Assembly (NCBI RefSeq): GCF_900112985.1
Contig: NZ_FONS01000001.1
Span: 555,730-619,729 of the forward strand
Direction of reading: 5' to 3'
DNA: 64,000 nt
Source: Pedobacter antarcticus
GTDB taxonomy: Bacteria; Bacteroidota; Bacteroidia; Sphingobacteriales; Sphingobacteriaceae
Position numbers and translations under genes: made by a program. The notes below the pieces were generated by a model. The model made no database searches. It was given only the letters and a program-made list of their open reading frames with translations, and was not told the DNA's origin. This document shows positions 44,442 through 54,066 of the stretch, piece after piece (the first letter of the stretch is position 1; each line of letters begins with the position of its first letter).

Positions 44442-47400
44442 ATGGTAAGAAATCTACTATTAGCGGTATTATTGCTGTGTTTTTGTGTAAAAAATTCCCT
44501 ACATGCACAAACTACACAAGCATCTATTTTAGGTATCATAACTGATGAACAAAAGAAGCCCGTTCCAGGTGCTTCTGTCCAGGTTAAAAACAATTCCACT
44601 GGTTTCACGACCAGAACATCTACTAATGCGCAAGGTGAATACACTTTTAAAGAACTCCCTTTAGGTGGACCATACTCAGTAAAAGCCAATTTTATGGGTT
44701 ACGGCGAACAGACCAGAAACGGTTATAACTTGAACCTGGGTGACGTCGTAAGAGTTAATATTTCAATGCAGGAAGCATCTCAGGATTTGGAAGCAGTGCA
44801 GGTTGTCGCATCTGGTTTGAAAAATAAAGTCCAGAATTTCGGCGCATCAACTGAGATCTCAGCGAGAACTATGAATCAGCTCCCTGTTAACGGCCGAAAC
44901 TTCTCAAATCTGATGGATTTGTCTCCTTTAAGCCGCGGCGGCGGTATTTCTGGGCAACTAGGCTCATCCACTAACTATACTATTGATGGTATGAGTGCTA
45001 AAAACCCTACATCTTCAGGTAGTACAACCAGTCGTAGTGGTGCCCCCTACTCTATCTCTATAGAGGCTGTGCGCGAATTCAAAGTAGTTACAAACCAATA
45101 TGATGTGACATTAGGAAGAGCTGGTGGCGGTACAGTTACTGCGGTAACTAAATCCGGTACAAATACTGTTACCGGAAGTGCATTCATGTACGGAAGAGCA
45201 GACTGGTTATCCAGCCCTTATGATATTAGAGGTATCAGACGTCAAAATGATTTCTCTACTTATCAGTATGGATTTACTTTAGGTGGACCGATCATTAAAG
45301 ATAAGCTCCATTACTTCATTGGTTTGGATCATCAGAAAGATTCACGTCCATTAATTATTGCCGACATCAATGGTCCTGCCGATGAAGCAAGATTTAGAAT
45401 TACCAATGCTACTTTAACAGACTTTTTATCGATCGCGAGAAATAAATATGGTGTCGCAAATACCCCACAATATGGCACCTTCGATAAGAAACGTGGTTCT
45501 GATGCTGCATTTGCCCGTTTAGACTGGCAGATCAACGACAGAAACCTCTTAACCATTCGCGATAATTATACGAATGACAGAAATCCATTAGGATTAGGAG
45601 ATAACACTGCGATCAACTTCTACGAAAGTTATGGAAATGATAAAAACGTTGATAATAGCTTACTGGCGACATTACGCTCCACCATTAGCAGCAAAATAAC
45701 CAATGAGCTGAAAGTACAGCATCTATATACATTCCAGGCAAGTACGCAAAATGACGAGCTTAAATACGCTATTCCAAGAGCAGTAGTCGGAAACGTTCAG
45801 TCAACATTATCGGATGGTACGGCAGCAAATACAGCAATTCAAATAGGCGGACACCGTTTTGGTCAGGAAGGTTTTACCAATAACGTTTTCCAGTTAGTCG
45901 ATAACTTCTATTATAACACAGATAAAGTCAAATACACATTTGGTGTAGATGTAATGTATACTAATGCCAAATCACTTTATGGTAGTGAGGTAAACGGAAG
46001 GTTTGAATATACCAACACAACTGCCGGCTCTTCCCTGGATAACTTTAGAAACCTGGTTCCAAACAGATTTTATCGTGAAGTACCTTTAGTTGCAGACCCA
46101 ACAGTTAAAGCCGGAATCTGGAATACAGCACTTTACGGTCAGATGCAAACGAAATTAGCGAGAGGCCTTGACTTCGTTGGAGGTTTACGCCTTGATTATA
46201 GCTCTTATCCAAAATCACCGTTAAACGAAACCTTATTTAGCGAGCTGGGTGTTAGAACTGATCATGAATTGAAGCAGTTTTTAATTCAGCCAAGAATTCA
46301 GTTCAACTGGGATATTAATGAGAACAGAACTGATTTTCTTCGCTTTGGGGCAGGAATTTTTGGCTCAGATGTAAACAACTATGTAACGATTAACAACTTA
46401 ACTTTTGACGGTAAACATCTTGCCACTGTAGATGTATTTAATAAAGACGTTCCTACACCTAATTTCCCGGGATACAGAGATGGTTCGGTTTCTGCTCCTA
46501 CGTTAACAGCTTTACAATTACCAACGATCAATACTTATGCCGCAGATGCAAAAATACCAGTGGTATATAAAGCTAACTTATCATATAGCAGACTAATTAG
46601 CGATAACTTAAAAGTTGGAATTACAGGTTATGCAACATTAGGGCGCAACAATTATATGTATGTCGACAGGAATATGTCTGCCGATCCATACTTTACCTTA
46701 CCTAACGAAGATAACCGCGGCGTTTTCGTACCTGAAATGCCAAGCAACGGTTCTCCGGACTGGAAAACCGGCCGTATCAGCAATAAATTCGGCCGTGTCC
46801 TGGAATTGAACAGTCAGGGTAAAGTAAATCAGTTTGCAGTAGTTTTAGACGCAACGTGGAAGTATTTCAGAGATGGTGAAATATCTGCAAGTTATACTTG
46901 GAATGACGCAAAAGATAATACCTCTTATAACGGTAACGTAGCAAATTCTGCCACTTTATCTTTACCGGTAAAAGATGACCCGAGAAACTTGAGCAACATG
47001 ACTTATTCTGATAATCAATTCAGAAAAAAGATCGTTATCTATGGTACGCTTCCAACTTTCTACGGTGTAACAGTTGGGGTACGTTATTCTGGAATTGGCG
47101 GTACGCGTTATAGCTTGCTATCGGGTACTAACAACAACGGTGATTTTGTAGCCACCAATGACCTGGCTTTCGTCTTTGATAAAAACAATTCTGCTATACC
47201 ACAGAATGTCCGCAATGGTTTACAAGCAATCTTAGATAATCCTAATGCAAGTCAGAGCTTGAAAGAATATATCAACAAATATTCGGGACAAATTGCGCAA
47301 CGTAATGGTGGCGTGAATGATTTCTTTGGTATTGTAGATTTAAGAGTCAGTAAGAAATTCAAACTATACAAAAACCATAACCTGGAAGTTTCTGGAGATA

Positions 47401-47645
47401 TCTTCAACTTTGCAAACTTACTGAACAAAAAATGGGGCGTAAATGAATCTTTAGGCACCCAGGCACTATATGCTTTAAATGGTAGCGCTGAGAAGCCAGC
47501 AACAGCTACTTCTCCAGCAGTGCCCGCAGTTCCAAATTACGATGCAACAACTAAGTCATTCAATTACAGAGTAAACAATGCTGGTATTGTTAATCCTTCA
47601 GGTAATCCTTATCAATTTCAAATTGGTTTGAGATACGGGTTTTAA
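44442..47645 (+). CDS. Oar-like TonB-dependent outer-membrane protein
   Basis: A 1067-residue outer-membrane protein: signal peptide (1-22, ending SLHAQ), carboxypeptidase-like regulatory domain (about 28-110; EQKKPVPGASVQVKNNSTGF), plug (about 125-245; QLPVNGRNFSNLMDLSPLSR and NYTIDGMSAKNP) and a long beta-barrel ending in QFQIGLRYGF with the C-terminal Phe. The layout and AVREFKVVTNQYDVTLGRAG are typical of Oar-like (TonB-dependent, fruiting/adhesion) proteins. Unlike the SusC pair it has no SusD partner. Its cargo is unknown. A strong terminator follows 27 bases after the stop. Confidence 0.92.
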   Translation: MVRNLLLAVLLLCFCVKNSLHAQTTQASILGIITDEQKKPVPGASVQVKNNSTGFTTRTSTNAQGEYTFKELPLGGPYSVKANFMGYGEQTRNGYNLNLGDVVRVNISMQEASQDLEAVQVVASGLKNKVQNFGASTEISARTMNQLPVNGRNFSNLMDLSPLSRGGGISGQLGSSTNYTIDGMSAKNPTSSGSTTSRSGAPYSISIEAVREFKVVTNQYDVTLGRAGGGTVTAVTKSGTNTVTGSAFMYGRADWLSSPYDIRGIRRQNDFSTYQYGFTLGGPIIKDKLHYFIGLDHQKDSRPLIIADINGPADEARFRITNATLTDFLSIARNKYGVANTPQYGTFDKKRGSDAAFARLDWQINDRNLLTIRDNYTNDRNPLGLGDNTAINFYESYGNDKNVDNSLLATLRSTISSKITNELKVQHLYTFQASTQNDELKYAIPRAVVGNVQSTLSDGTAANTAIQIGGHRFGQEGFTNNVFQLVDNFYYNTDKVKYTFGVDVMYTNAKSLYGSEVNGRFEYTNTTAGSSLDNFRNLVPNRFYREVPLVADPTVKAGIWNTALYGQMQTKLARGLDFVGGLRLDYSSYPKSPLNETLFSELGVRTDHELKQFLIQPRIQFNWDINENRTDFLRFGAGIFGSDVNNYVTINNLTFDGKHLATVDVFNKDVPTPNFPGYRDGSVSAPTLTALQLPTINTYAADAKIPVVYKANLSYSRLISDNLKVGITGYATLGRNNYMYVDRNMSADPYFTLPNEDNRGVFVPEMPSNGSPDWKTGRISNKFGRVLELNSQGKVNQFAVVLDATWKYFRDGEISASYTWNDAKDNTSYNGNVANSATLSLPVKDDPRNLSNMTYSDNQFRKKIVIYGTLPTFYGVTVGVRYSGIGGTRYSLLSGTNNNGDFVATNDLAFVFDKNNSAIPQNVRNGLQAILDNPNASQSLKEYINKYSGQIAQRNGGVNDFFGIVDLRVSKKFKLYKNHNLEVSGDIFNFANLLNKKWGVNESLGTQALYALNGSAEKPATATSPAVPAVPNYDATTKSFNYRVNNAGIVNPSGNPYQFQIGLRYGF

Positions 47646-47670
47646 CCTTTGGGTTGGTGCTTAATATACT

Positions 47671-47704
47671 TAAGGGGGATCTGGACGGATCCCCCTTTTT
47701 TTAT
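47671..47704 (+). terminator. Intrinsic terminator after the Oar-like gene
   Basis: AGGGGGATC and GATCCCCCT form a GC-rich stem around a short loop (TGGACG), followed by seven T residues. Confidence 0.92.
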
Positions 47705-48017
47705 CGAAATTTATTTGGCAATTTCTAATTCTATGTTAACAAAAACACACAATTAACCTTTAGTTAACGATCAGTTATGTGCTTGTGTAGTCCACAATCA
47801 ATTCAAAGTTCCTTCATTGTTCGTTCATGTTAGAAAAATAGTTTCCTGAAACTACAACAAACAGACCAGGGGATACAGTTCAAATGTTTCATTTATTCAA
47901 AAGACTTATTATTCGTTTAAGATTAAAAGTAACACGATAAATACAGTTTCAGTTGGAAGAACCACAACTCTTAATTCTATATTGTATTATCCAAAATATA
48001 TTTACTGATCAGACTGT
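47705..48017. other. Intergenic region
   Basis: About 310 AT-rich bases upstream of a lipoprotein gene. No ORF of note, RNA gene or repeat was seen; it must hold the promoter of the lipoprotein gene. Confidence 0.4.
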
Positions 48018-48860
48018 ATGAAAAAAGTTTTAATCCTGTTACTTATAACTAGTGTCTTTGCCGGCTGTAGTTCACAAGATGATTTAATTGCAGAACCCGA
48101 AGCGGTAATAAAGGAACTTTCCCTTTCAATTAAACCGGGACATATTTACACCAGTAATATAGATTTCGAATTTGAAATTCTGGACGGGAATGGAGGCTAT
48201 ACCGTAAGTGTATCCGACGATGAGGATGCCAGAGCGACAGTCGAAGGAAATAAGGTAAAAGTAAATCTGCTCAAAAATACAGCGAGCATCACAGTCACAG
48301 ATAAAGACAGTCAAAGTGCATCGGTTGTAATCAATTCGTCTGCAAAATCTCTCACCCCATCAGCATATGGGATATTCATTGATAATGGAACTTCATATAC
48401 AATGAAGGATATCAACTTTGGAGAGGGAGGATACACTATTGAAAAAATAAAAGGCACCTCTGCCGAGGTAATAGTCGTTGAAAATGACGAACTGAAAGTT
48501 AATGCATTAAAGCCAGGAAATTCTTATTATAAAATAGTAGATAAAAGAGGTGCTAAAGCGAAGTTTGAAGTCTATGTGACTACTGCTTATGATTTCTACG
48601 GTAGAACCCTTGAAATAACAGCGATAAATGATCAAATCATCTCTGTCATCATCAAGCAGGGAGCTGGTGAGTGGAAAATAGTTGGAGAACAATCATCTCC
48701 TATTTTCAAGAAACTCACTATGATAGCAAAAGGCGACAAGGACAAAAAATACGACATTTTAAATATAGCCACATCGGAAAATGAGTCTAAAGGCATATTT
48801 ACTATTCCATTACAAGACAAAGCTGGCAACAAGGCTTATGTAACTGTAAATGTGAAATAG
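48018..48860 (+). CDS. Surface lipoprotein with beta-sandwich repeats
   Basis: A 280-residue lipoprotein, lipobox FAGC (Cys17) followed by SSQDD, whose acidic residues resemble the surface-export signal of Bacteroidota lipoproteins. The mature part appears to be three beta-rich repeats of about 80 residues: FEFEILDGNGGYTVSVSDD, then YTMKDINFGEGGYTIEKIKG, then LEITAINDQIISVIIKQ, each with a glycine-turn and Tyr-Thr pattern like Ig-like or BACON-type modules. No catalytic site. Single-gene unit between two unrelated genes; function unknown. Confidence 0.75.
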   Translation: MKKVLILLLITSVFAGCSSQDDLIAEPEAVIKELSLSIKPGHIYTSNIDFEFEILDGNGGYTVSVSDDEDARATVEGNKVKVNLLKNTASITVTDKDSQSASVVINSSAKSLTPSAYGIFIDNGTSYTMKDINFGEGGYTIEKIKGTSAEVIVVENDELKVNALKPGNSYYKIVDKRGAKAKFEVYVTTAYDFYGRTLEITAINDQIISVIIKQGAGEWKIVGEQSSPIFKKLTMIAKGDKDKKYDILNIATSENESKGIFTIPLQDKAGNKAYVTVNVK

Positions 48861-48885
48861 GGATTCATTTACAGTCCTACGATCT

Positions 48886-49779
48886 TTACAAAATATAAAA
48901 AGATTCAGAAACCGCGGGCGCAGTATTCACTTCTTCGTTCAGTAAGTTTTTGATATTAATTTCAATGGTATTACAGATCGTCGTCATTGGAGTATCGGTA
49001 GGCAAATTACTGAACGGATTTTCAAGGTGGCTTGCGGTCTTCTCCAGCAGAAAAAAAGCTGCAGAAATCACCAGCAAAAGTGGTATTTCAAAATAGCTTT
49101 TAATATCGCGGAGCGAGATAGAAAGTGTAATCAAAAAGAGGTAGATAATTAAATGTAAAAAATACCTGTAAGTGGACGGAAACACAGTGCTTTTAATCCG
49201 CTCTGCCATTCCCATAGCATTAGAAAAATTAACCATGGAGTTGTTTATCTGAACATGATTAAAAACATGGAGCTTATCACGCTCTTTTAGATCTGCGACA
49301 TGTTGCGCATTCAACTGGAGAATAGCTAAATGCTTATTGTGATGTTTTTCCAAGCTGTTTACGTCTTCAACGGATAAATATTCATTCAGATTTGCGGCAC
49401 CGTCCTGGCCTCTTAATGATTGACTCAGGCTATAACACCACGCAATATGTCTGTATGCAATTTTCTTTATATCATCTGCATTAGGCTTGATAACAAATGA
49501 CTGCAACTGCAGTATAAAACTTCTGCTATCATTTACAATACTCCCCCATATCTTCCTCGCTTCCCACCATCTGTCATAGGATTGATTGAGCTTAAAGGAA
49601 AGTATAACCGATATCGCCGTACCCAGAAATGCAGGAATACCTAAGGGCATCACCGGAATAAATTCTCTGAATTTGGTCGTAAGATAATAGACAACAAGTC
49701 CAATGATTAGTACATGAAATAATTCGAGTTTTACCTTATTGAAGATATAACTAAAAGGAATCCGCTTTTTAAGTAACAT
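48886..49779 (-). CDS. Bestrophin-family anion channel
   Basis: A 297-residue membrane protein of the bestrophin/YneE family (frame open to 49815; the ATG at 49779 gives the usual N-terminus LLKKRIPFSYIFNKVKLEL). It shows FLGTAISVILSFKLNQSYDRWWEARKIWG, with the conserved SYDRWWEAR signature quoted in part, followed by a Ser-Arg motif in NDSRSFILQ. Bacterial bestrophins form pentameric ion channels. The C-terminal half has two further hydrophobic segments (YFLHLIIYLFLITLSIS and IPLLLVISAAFFLL). Single-gene unit. Confidence 0.88.
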   Translation of the reverse strand: MLLKKRIPFSYIFNKVKLELFHVLIIGLVVYYLTTKFREFIPVMPLGIPAFLGTAISVILSFKLNQSYDRWWEARKIWGSIVNDSRSFILQLQSFVIKPNADDIKKIAYRHIAWCYSLSQSLRGQDGAANLNEYLSVEDVNSLEKHHNKHLAILQLNAQHVADLKERDKLHVFNHVQINNSMVNFSNAMGMAERIKSTVFPSTYRYFLHLIIYLFLITLSISLRDIKSYFEIPLLLVISAAFFLLEKTASHLENPFSNLPTDTPMTTICNTIEINIKNLLNEEVNTAPAVSESFYIL

Positions 49780-49971
49780 ATATCGTTTTTTACAGCTTAG
49801 CAAATCTGAATCCATTATAGAACAAGTCGTTTAATTTATTTGCTATAGCACCTGTAAATGTCTGACTGGCAGACATCTGTAATTCTACGACCATGATGAT
49901 ATTACTGCCTATTTTTTACCTCAAAATCGGGAAATTGAAGATTCTTCCCTCCATCTTTTTTTATCGATTCC

Positions 49972-50010
49972 AAAAAGCGGGCGTGTCATCGTATGTGACA
50001 CGCCCGCTTT
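49972..50010 (-). terminator. Intrinsic terminator of the cobalamin-riboswitch operon
   Basis: A 15-base perfect stem, AAAGCGGGCGTGTCA with TGACACGCCCGCTTT, loop TCGTATG, and a T-tract in the minus direction. It lies 30 bases past the stop of the DUF5074-type gene. Confidence 0.92.
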
Positions 50011-50039
50011 AAGCATTTAATACGTTGATTTAGTAAGAC

Positions 50040-51143
50040 TTAGTGAAATACAGTCAGATCAGGAAAGAAGATCTTACTAAAATCTACTGTAACGCCGTCT
50101 CCACCGTATTTTATTTTCTTAACTAAAGCACCAGTCGAAGCATTATAAATTAACAGGTAATTAACTGTTGAAGCAGCGCCGTAGCCCTGAATTCCATTAA
50201 CAACAATATAATCTTTGTTTCTATCGTACCGGATAGCGCCATAAACCATAAATGGATCTTCAGTAATGGTAATAAAAGGCTTAGCCAATGTAGATGCATT
50301 ACCGTCAATATACTTATAGATTGATTTGCCAGAATGATAAAAAACAGCATTCTCTTTCGTTGAAGCGGTTATTCTTGTAGGTGCATCTAAACCAGATGAC
50401 CCTAGACTTACTGGAATAGCCACTCCTACAGTATCCAATTTACTATCGATTGCAATTAAGCGGCTACCTGTCGAGGCCCATACTTTACCATTTGGCGTCT
50501 CTGCAAAACCACGGCTCAGGTTAGAAAAACTTTTCACGAATGAATAGTTACTGGCAGACAAGATTTTAGCACCGTTACTTTGCAATACATAAACATAATC
50601 GCCATTCTTCAACATGTCACCTGTGTTTACCGCACTTACGTTAATCAATTTGTTCTGAATAGCAAGATTGTTTAAATCAATTTGGTAAACACCATCACCC
50701 GCACTTAAAAGTCCGCGGTTTCCGTCTACCTGAATAATACTTCTCCAATTACTGGTTTCCTGAACATATCTGGCTTCTTCTTTTAAAGTCGACGCGCTTA
50801 CTTTAACAATCGGCCCGTTCATTTTGCTAATCAAGTAAATGCTGTTATTAATTACTGAAGCAAATTGCAGCGTGCTGCTTTGCGAATTATTTGCTAGTAT
50901 TTTACCTGGATTTTCTTTTTCATAAGCCCTTATGCTCAACGTATCATCCCCGTATCTGTAGAAATTAATTGCTCCGGCATTTCTTGCATATGAACCTTCT
51001 CCGATAACGAAAAACCCATTGTCGTATTTGGCCCCTGAGGGATCAATTTCCGGACTATCAACATTGTCTTTTTTACAAGAGTATAAGCTTGTAGTGACAA
51101 TTAATGCAGCAAAAAGTAGTTGTCTGATGTTAAATTGTTTCAT
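50040..51143 (-). CDS. DUF5074/YncE-like beta-propeller lipoprotein, BtuG-like
   Basis: A 367-residue lipoprotein, lipobox SLYSC (Cys23) with KKD following. The mature part is a series of about seven blades (GFFVIGEGSYARNAGAINFY, then LYVLQ-type strands and GYGAASTVNYLLIYNA), the outline of the DUF5074/YncE propellers that include the BtuG surface corrinoid-binding proteins of Bacteroides. Placed second behind a cobalamin riboswitch, it is a good candidate to bind vitamin B12 or another corrinoid on the cell surface. Specificity is inference from context. It follows the upstream lipoprotein by 15 bases. Confidence 0.82.
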   Translation of the reverse strand: MKQFNIRQLLFAALIVTTSLYSCKKDNVDSPEIDPSGAKYDNGFFVIGEGSYARNAGAINFYRYGDDTLSIRAYEKENPGKILANNSQSSTLQFASVINNSIYLISKMNGPIVKVSASTLKEEARYVQETSNWRSIIQVDGNRGLLSAGDGVYQIDLNNLAIQNKLINVSAVNTGDMLKNGDYVYVLQSNGAKILSASNYSFVKSFSNLSRGFAETPNGKVWASTGSRLIAIDSKLDTVGVAIPVSLGSSGLDAPTRITASTKENAVFYHSGKSIYKYIDGNASTLAKPFITITEDPFMVYGAIRYDRNKDYIVVNGIQGYGAASTVNYLLIYNASTGALVKKIKYGGDGVTVDFSKIFFPDLTVFH

Positions 51144-51158
51144 TGTATAGTTTGTTGT

Positions 51159-52100
51159 TTATTTCTTTAGTAATTTGAGGTCTGCGGCGCCCGCAAATTC
51201 TGTTGATATTTCGCCGACAAAACGGGACCTCGGATTATTATTATCAGGGCTAAAAGGATTTCCATTACTGTTCTGTCCTGTATAAACCTTAACAAAATCG
51301 ATCGCATCTAACGCAACTTTCTTTCCATTGCTATCTACAGCCCAATCGATGTCAAAAGTATTGTAACCGCGTCCAAACTGCTCCTGCAGGCTTAAATATT
51401 CACTCGATCCATTATCCGAGTATCCGATACCCAAAGGTTTATTTGTGATAATAGATCCTGGCGTTAATGTGTTACGAACTAAGGTACCGGTAAAAGATAT
51501 TTCATCGGTAGTTGCCCAGCCCGGGTAATAATCCTGTTTATGAAACTGATTTCTCAGCACCAGACCGTCCTTACCCTGGTTGTCAGTCCAACGGATATCA
51601 TCAGTCAGGCTTGCTGGTTTGTAGTAAGTGATCTTATAATTTTTAATGGTTGTTGACGCATTATAATCACTTCCCGCCAGCTCAAACCATTCATCATCTG
51701 GTAAGCCATTTTTATTTTTGTCCTGCATCACGCTCACTATGCCAGGTTCCGAAAACTCCACCCCTAACCCAATTAAGGGGTTGCCATGAATCCCCAGATC
51801 AACACCAGGTCCATTCGTAACAGCGTGATCGAAACCAAAGACGATATAACCACCATAACCTCCTAATGATACCAGCCCATTGCCCACAGCACCTACAAGA
51901 ATATCTGTTTTGGCAAGGTCATTATTACCTCCCTCATTAGTAAATTGTCCGGGAGCGGGTCTAAACTCATAAATTTTGTTTAGATAAGGTGATTGGTTTA
52001 CCACAGGAGGTAATTCTCTCTCTCCTTCCGTTTGTTCTTTCTTACAGGAAAAAGTAACGATTGATAGCACAAAGAGCGCTGGAATTAATTTTATTCTCAT
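51159..52100 (-). CDS. Cell-surface lipoprotein of a corrinoid-uptake operon
   Basis: A 313-residue lipoprotein with lipobox VTFSC (Cys19). The mature protein has YLNKIYEFRPAPGQFTNEGG, GGYGGYIVFGFDHAV and DKNKNGLPDDEWFELAGSDY, a Ca-binding-like DKNKNGxPD loop, a pattern seen in cell-surface proteins of Bacteroidota vitamin B12 loci. It is the first gene after the cobalamin riboswitch and is followed by the BtuG-like propeller. It may assist corrinoid capture. No enzyme motif is visible. Confidence 0.8.
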   Translation of the reverse strand: MRIKLIPALFVLSIVTFSCKKEQTEGERELPPVVNQSPYLNKIYEFRPAPGQFTNEGGNNDLAKTDILVGAVGNGLVSLGGYGGYIVFGFDHAVTNGPGVDLGIHGNPLIGLGVEFSEPGIVSVMQDKNKNGLPDDEWFELAGSDYNASTTIKNYKITYYKPASLTDDIRWTDNQGKDGLVLRNQFHKQDYYPGWATTDEISFTGTLVRNTLTPGSIITNKPLGIGYSDNGSSEYLSLQEQFGRGYNTFDIDWAVDSNGKKVALDAIDFVKVYTGQNSNGNPFSPDNNNPRSRFVGEISTEFAGAADLKLLKK

Positions 52101-52234
52101 AGGAAGCGAAAGTATTATCCCTGACGAAATGCAAATATGAGTTGCAACCCCACAGCAAACAGTTAAACAAGGAAATGAAATACAATATTTTAAGTCTCAT
52201 CCTAGCTTCAATCCCCGGAAGCTATGAAATCATA

Positions 52235-52412
52235 TTGCTAAAGGCAGGTCTCCTGACTCACGCCCGACTTTCAAGCCTTCCCATTCTGTCGAAGCAGAAA
52301 AGTGGCTAGATTAGAAAATCGTTATGGCGCTTACAGTTGCGGGACAGTTACAGATTTTCACTGTATTCCCTTTTAATCCTGGGCGTTATTCCTGGAACCA
52401 AAAGCGCCGCAA
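52235..52412 (-). promoter_or_regulatory. Cobalamin riboswitch
   Basis: Read on the minus strand: a leading AGGATTAAAAGGGAA, then GTCCCGCAACTGTAAGCG, GCCACTTTTCTGCTTCG, GGGAAGGC and the B12 box GTCAGGAGACCTGCC (52244-52258). All core elements of the adenosylcobalamin riboswitch are in the proper order. The first gene downstream (135 bases) encodes a surface lipoprotein. Expression should fall when cobalamin is plentiful. Confidence 0.96.
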
Positions 52413-52555
52413 ATGTAATGAAATAATGTAGAAAAAAAACTGATATGTTTGTCTGATAAAAAAGATGCTCGTTATCAGTAAATTAGGTGAGTATTATCAT
52501 TTTCATATCGTAATAACACAGTAACTTTAATAACTCAACTAATCAAACCAATTCT

Positions 52556-53032
52556 ATGAGTGATCAAGATCTTAAAACTATAATTGTGTTGACCGATTTC
52601 AGCAGTTGTGCACGAAATGCAGCTGAATATTCTTTGGTATTAGCCGGTAAGTTTCAGGCTAACCTGTTGCTGTTCCACTCCTATTTCATACCAGTTTCTA
52701 CCTTTGACAACTGGCCTGACACTGATTACCCTGCACTCCGGGAAAATAGCCTATCCAAATTGAAAAGGGAAGCAGAACGCCTTAATCAACTTACAGCTGC
52801 ATCAGAGAATGTATATCAACCAAAGATAGAATGTCTTGTCGAAGGAGGGTCGCTTGCAGACAATATTACCAATCTGATTACCGAAAGAGAAAATATTTTG
52901 ATGGTCGTTATGGGAGGTTACCGTGCACGTAACAATGATGATTTCCAGTATGGAACGGTCATCAGCGACATACTTGGTAACGCTAGATGTCCGGCAGTCA
53001 TTGTACCCGAATTTGCATTTTTAACAGATTAA
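52556..53032 (+). CDS. Universal stress protein (UspA-like)
   Basis: A 158-residue single-domain USP. KTIIVLTDFSSCARNAAEYS is the family start, and the late MVVMGGYRARNNDDFQYGTV followed by CPAVIVPE matches the ATP-binding G-2X-G-9X-G(S/T) region, though the spacing of the glycines (GG then YG) is imperfect. Cytoplasmic; role in stress survival is by family. It converges with the DUF5996 gene with a 14-base gap and no terminator. Confidence 0.88.
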   Translation: MSDQDLKTIIVLTDFSSCARNAAEYSLVLAGKFQANLLLFHSYFIPVSTFDNWPDTDYPALRENSLSKLKREAERLNQLTAASENVYQPKIECLVEGGSLADNITNLITERENILMVVMGGYRARNNDDFQYGTVISDILGNARCPAVIVPEFAFLTD

Positions 53033-53046
53033 TCAATATGGATTAG

Positions 53047-53976
53047 CTATCGTTCAAAATGTCTTAGATTACACTCCAGCTCCTTGTCCCAGTTCCCTGT
53101 AATAGCCGCGGCTTTATAAGTTGATACCAGAAACTGCATTAGTAATTCCTCGGGATTTCCTGAGCGCTGCACTACATCATAAGTAAGGAAAAATTCGCCC
53201 ATTTCTTCACTATAAAATGCTTCGGCGGGCTGTACAGATTGCTTTCCAAACCCTTCAGGAGTCGGATAACAATAAGAATAAAATGCCGGTGACGGAGACA
53301 GCTCACTACCTGGCCAAAAGCCACAACTACTGACCTCATGGGAATATGCTTCCTGCATGACCCTATCTGGCATATTTGGTGCTCCGCCCTGATGGATTGG
53401 TGCCTCCCTACCGGAAAAACGGGTCACAGCCAAATCAAAGGCACCCCAAAAAAAATGCACAGGGCTTACCTTCCCCGTGAAACCGGCCCGAAACCTGGTG
53501 AAGACTTTTTCTATTTTAACTAGAGCCATCCAAAGTAAGTTCATTTGAACTGCGTCATAACTTTTATGTATTTCGTCCTGCATAAAAGGAATTGCAGGGT
53601 CAACCTCATTGGGAGAAGCATAAATGGCTACTTCAATTCCCATGAGTTCAAGTTTACTTAAAAGCTCCTTATAAAAACTAGCTACAGTGCGCGGATAAAG
53701 CAATATGATCTCTCGCTGGCCGTCACTCGAAGAAACGATCAACTCATGCGATATGAAATCAAGATCCAATTGAAATATACCATTGGAATAAGGAATGCTT
53801 CCGGTAGTGAGGCCTCTCGAAGAGACATAGAGTGTTACATGCCAGGAGTGATTGACCCAGGGAGAATTTGACAGCCTGATTTTACCAACAATCTGTGTCC
53901 ATAAATGGACTGTTGCGAGTGTATTATTATACTTTTCGTAATCTAGTACCGGCCAGGATTGAGTGGTAGTTTTCAT
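53047..53976 (-). CDS. DUF5996 family protein
   Basis: A 309-residue soluble protein with the DUF5996 pattern: SWPVLDYEKYNNTLATVHLW at the N-terminus, NHSWHVTLYVSSRGLTTG, then SPVHFFWGAFDLAVTRFSGR and a C-terminal GFWPGSELSPSPAFYSYCYP. Conserved Trp, His and Arg residues suggest an enzyme-like pocket, but no function is established. Single-gene unit. No signal peptide. Confidence 0.88.
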   Translation of the reverse strand: MKTTTQSWPVLDYEKYNNTLATVHLWTQIVGKIRLSNSPWVNHSWHVTLYVSSRGLTTGSIPYSNGIFQLDLDFISHELIVSSSDGQREIILLYPRTVASFYKELLSKLELMGIEVAIYASPNEVDPAIPFMQDEIHKSYDAVQMNLLWMALVKIEKVFTRFRAGFTGKVSPVHFFWGAFDLAVTRFSGREAPIHQGGAPNMPDRVMQEAYSHEVSSCGFWPGSELSPSPAFYSYCYPTPEGFGKQSVQPAEAFYSEEMGEFFLTYDVVQRSGNPEELLMQFLVSTYKAAAITGNWDKELECNLRHFER

Positions 53977-54066
53977 GATCGAATTATCTGAGGTTCAGAT
54001 ACAAGATAAGCAATGCTCAAGGGAATTTAAATAATAAGACAAAGTTAAAATCAGATGGATAATGCA

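Noticed and set aside
44396..44689. 97-codon minus-strand frame over the start of the Oar-like gene
   Set aside because: Covers the signal peptide and regulatory domain of the Oar-like gene in antisense. No coding support.
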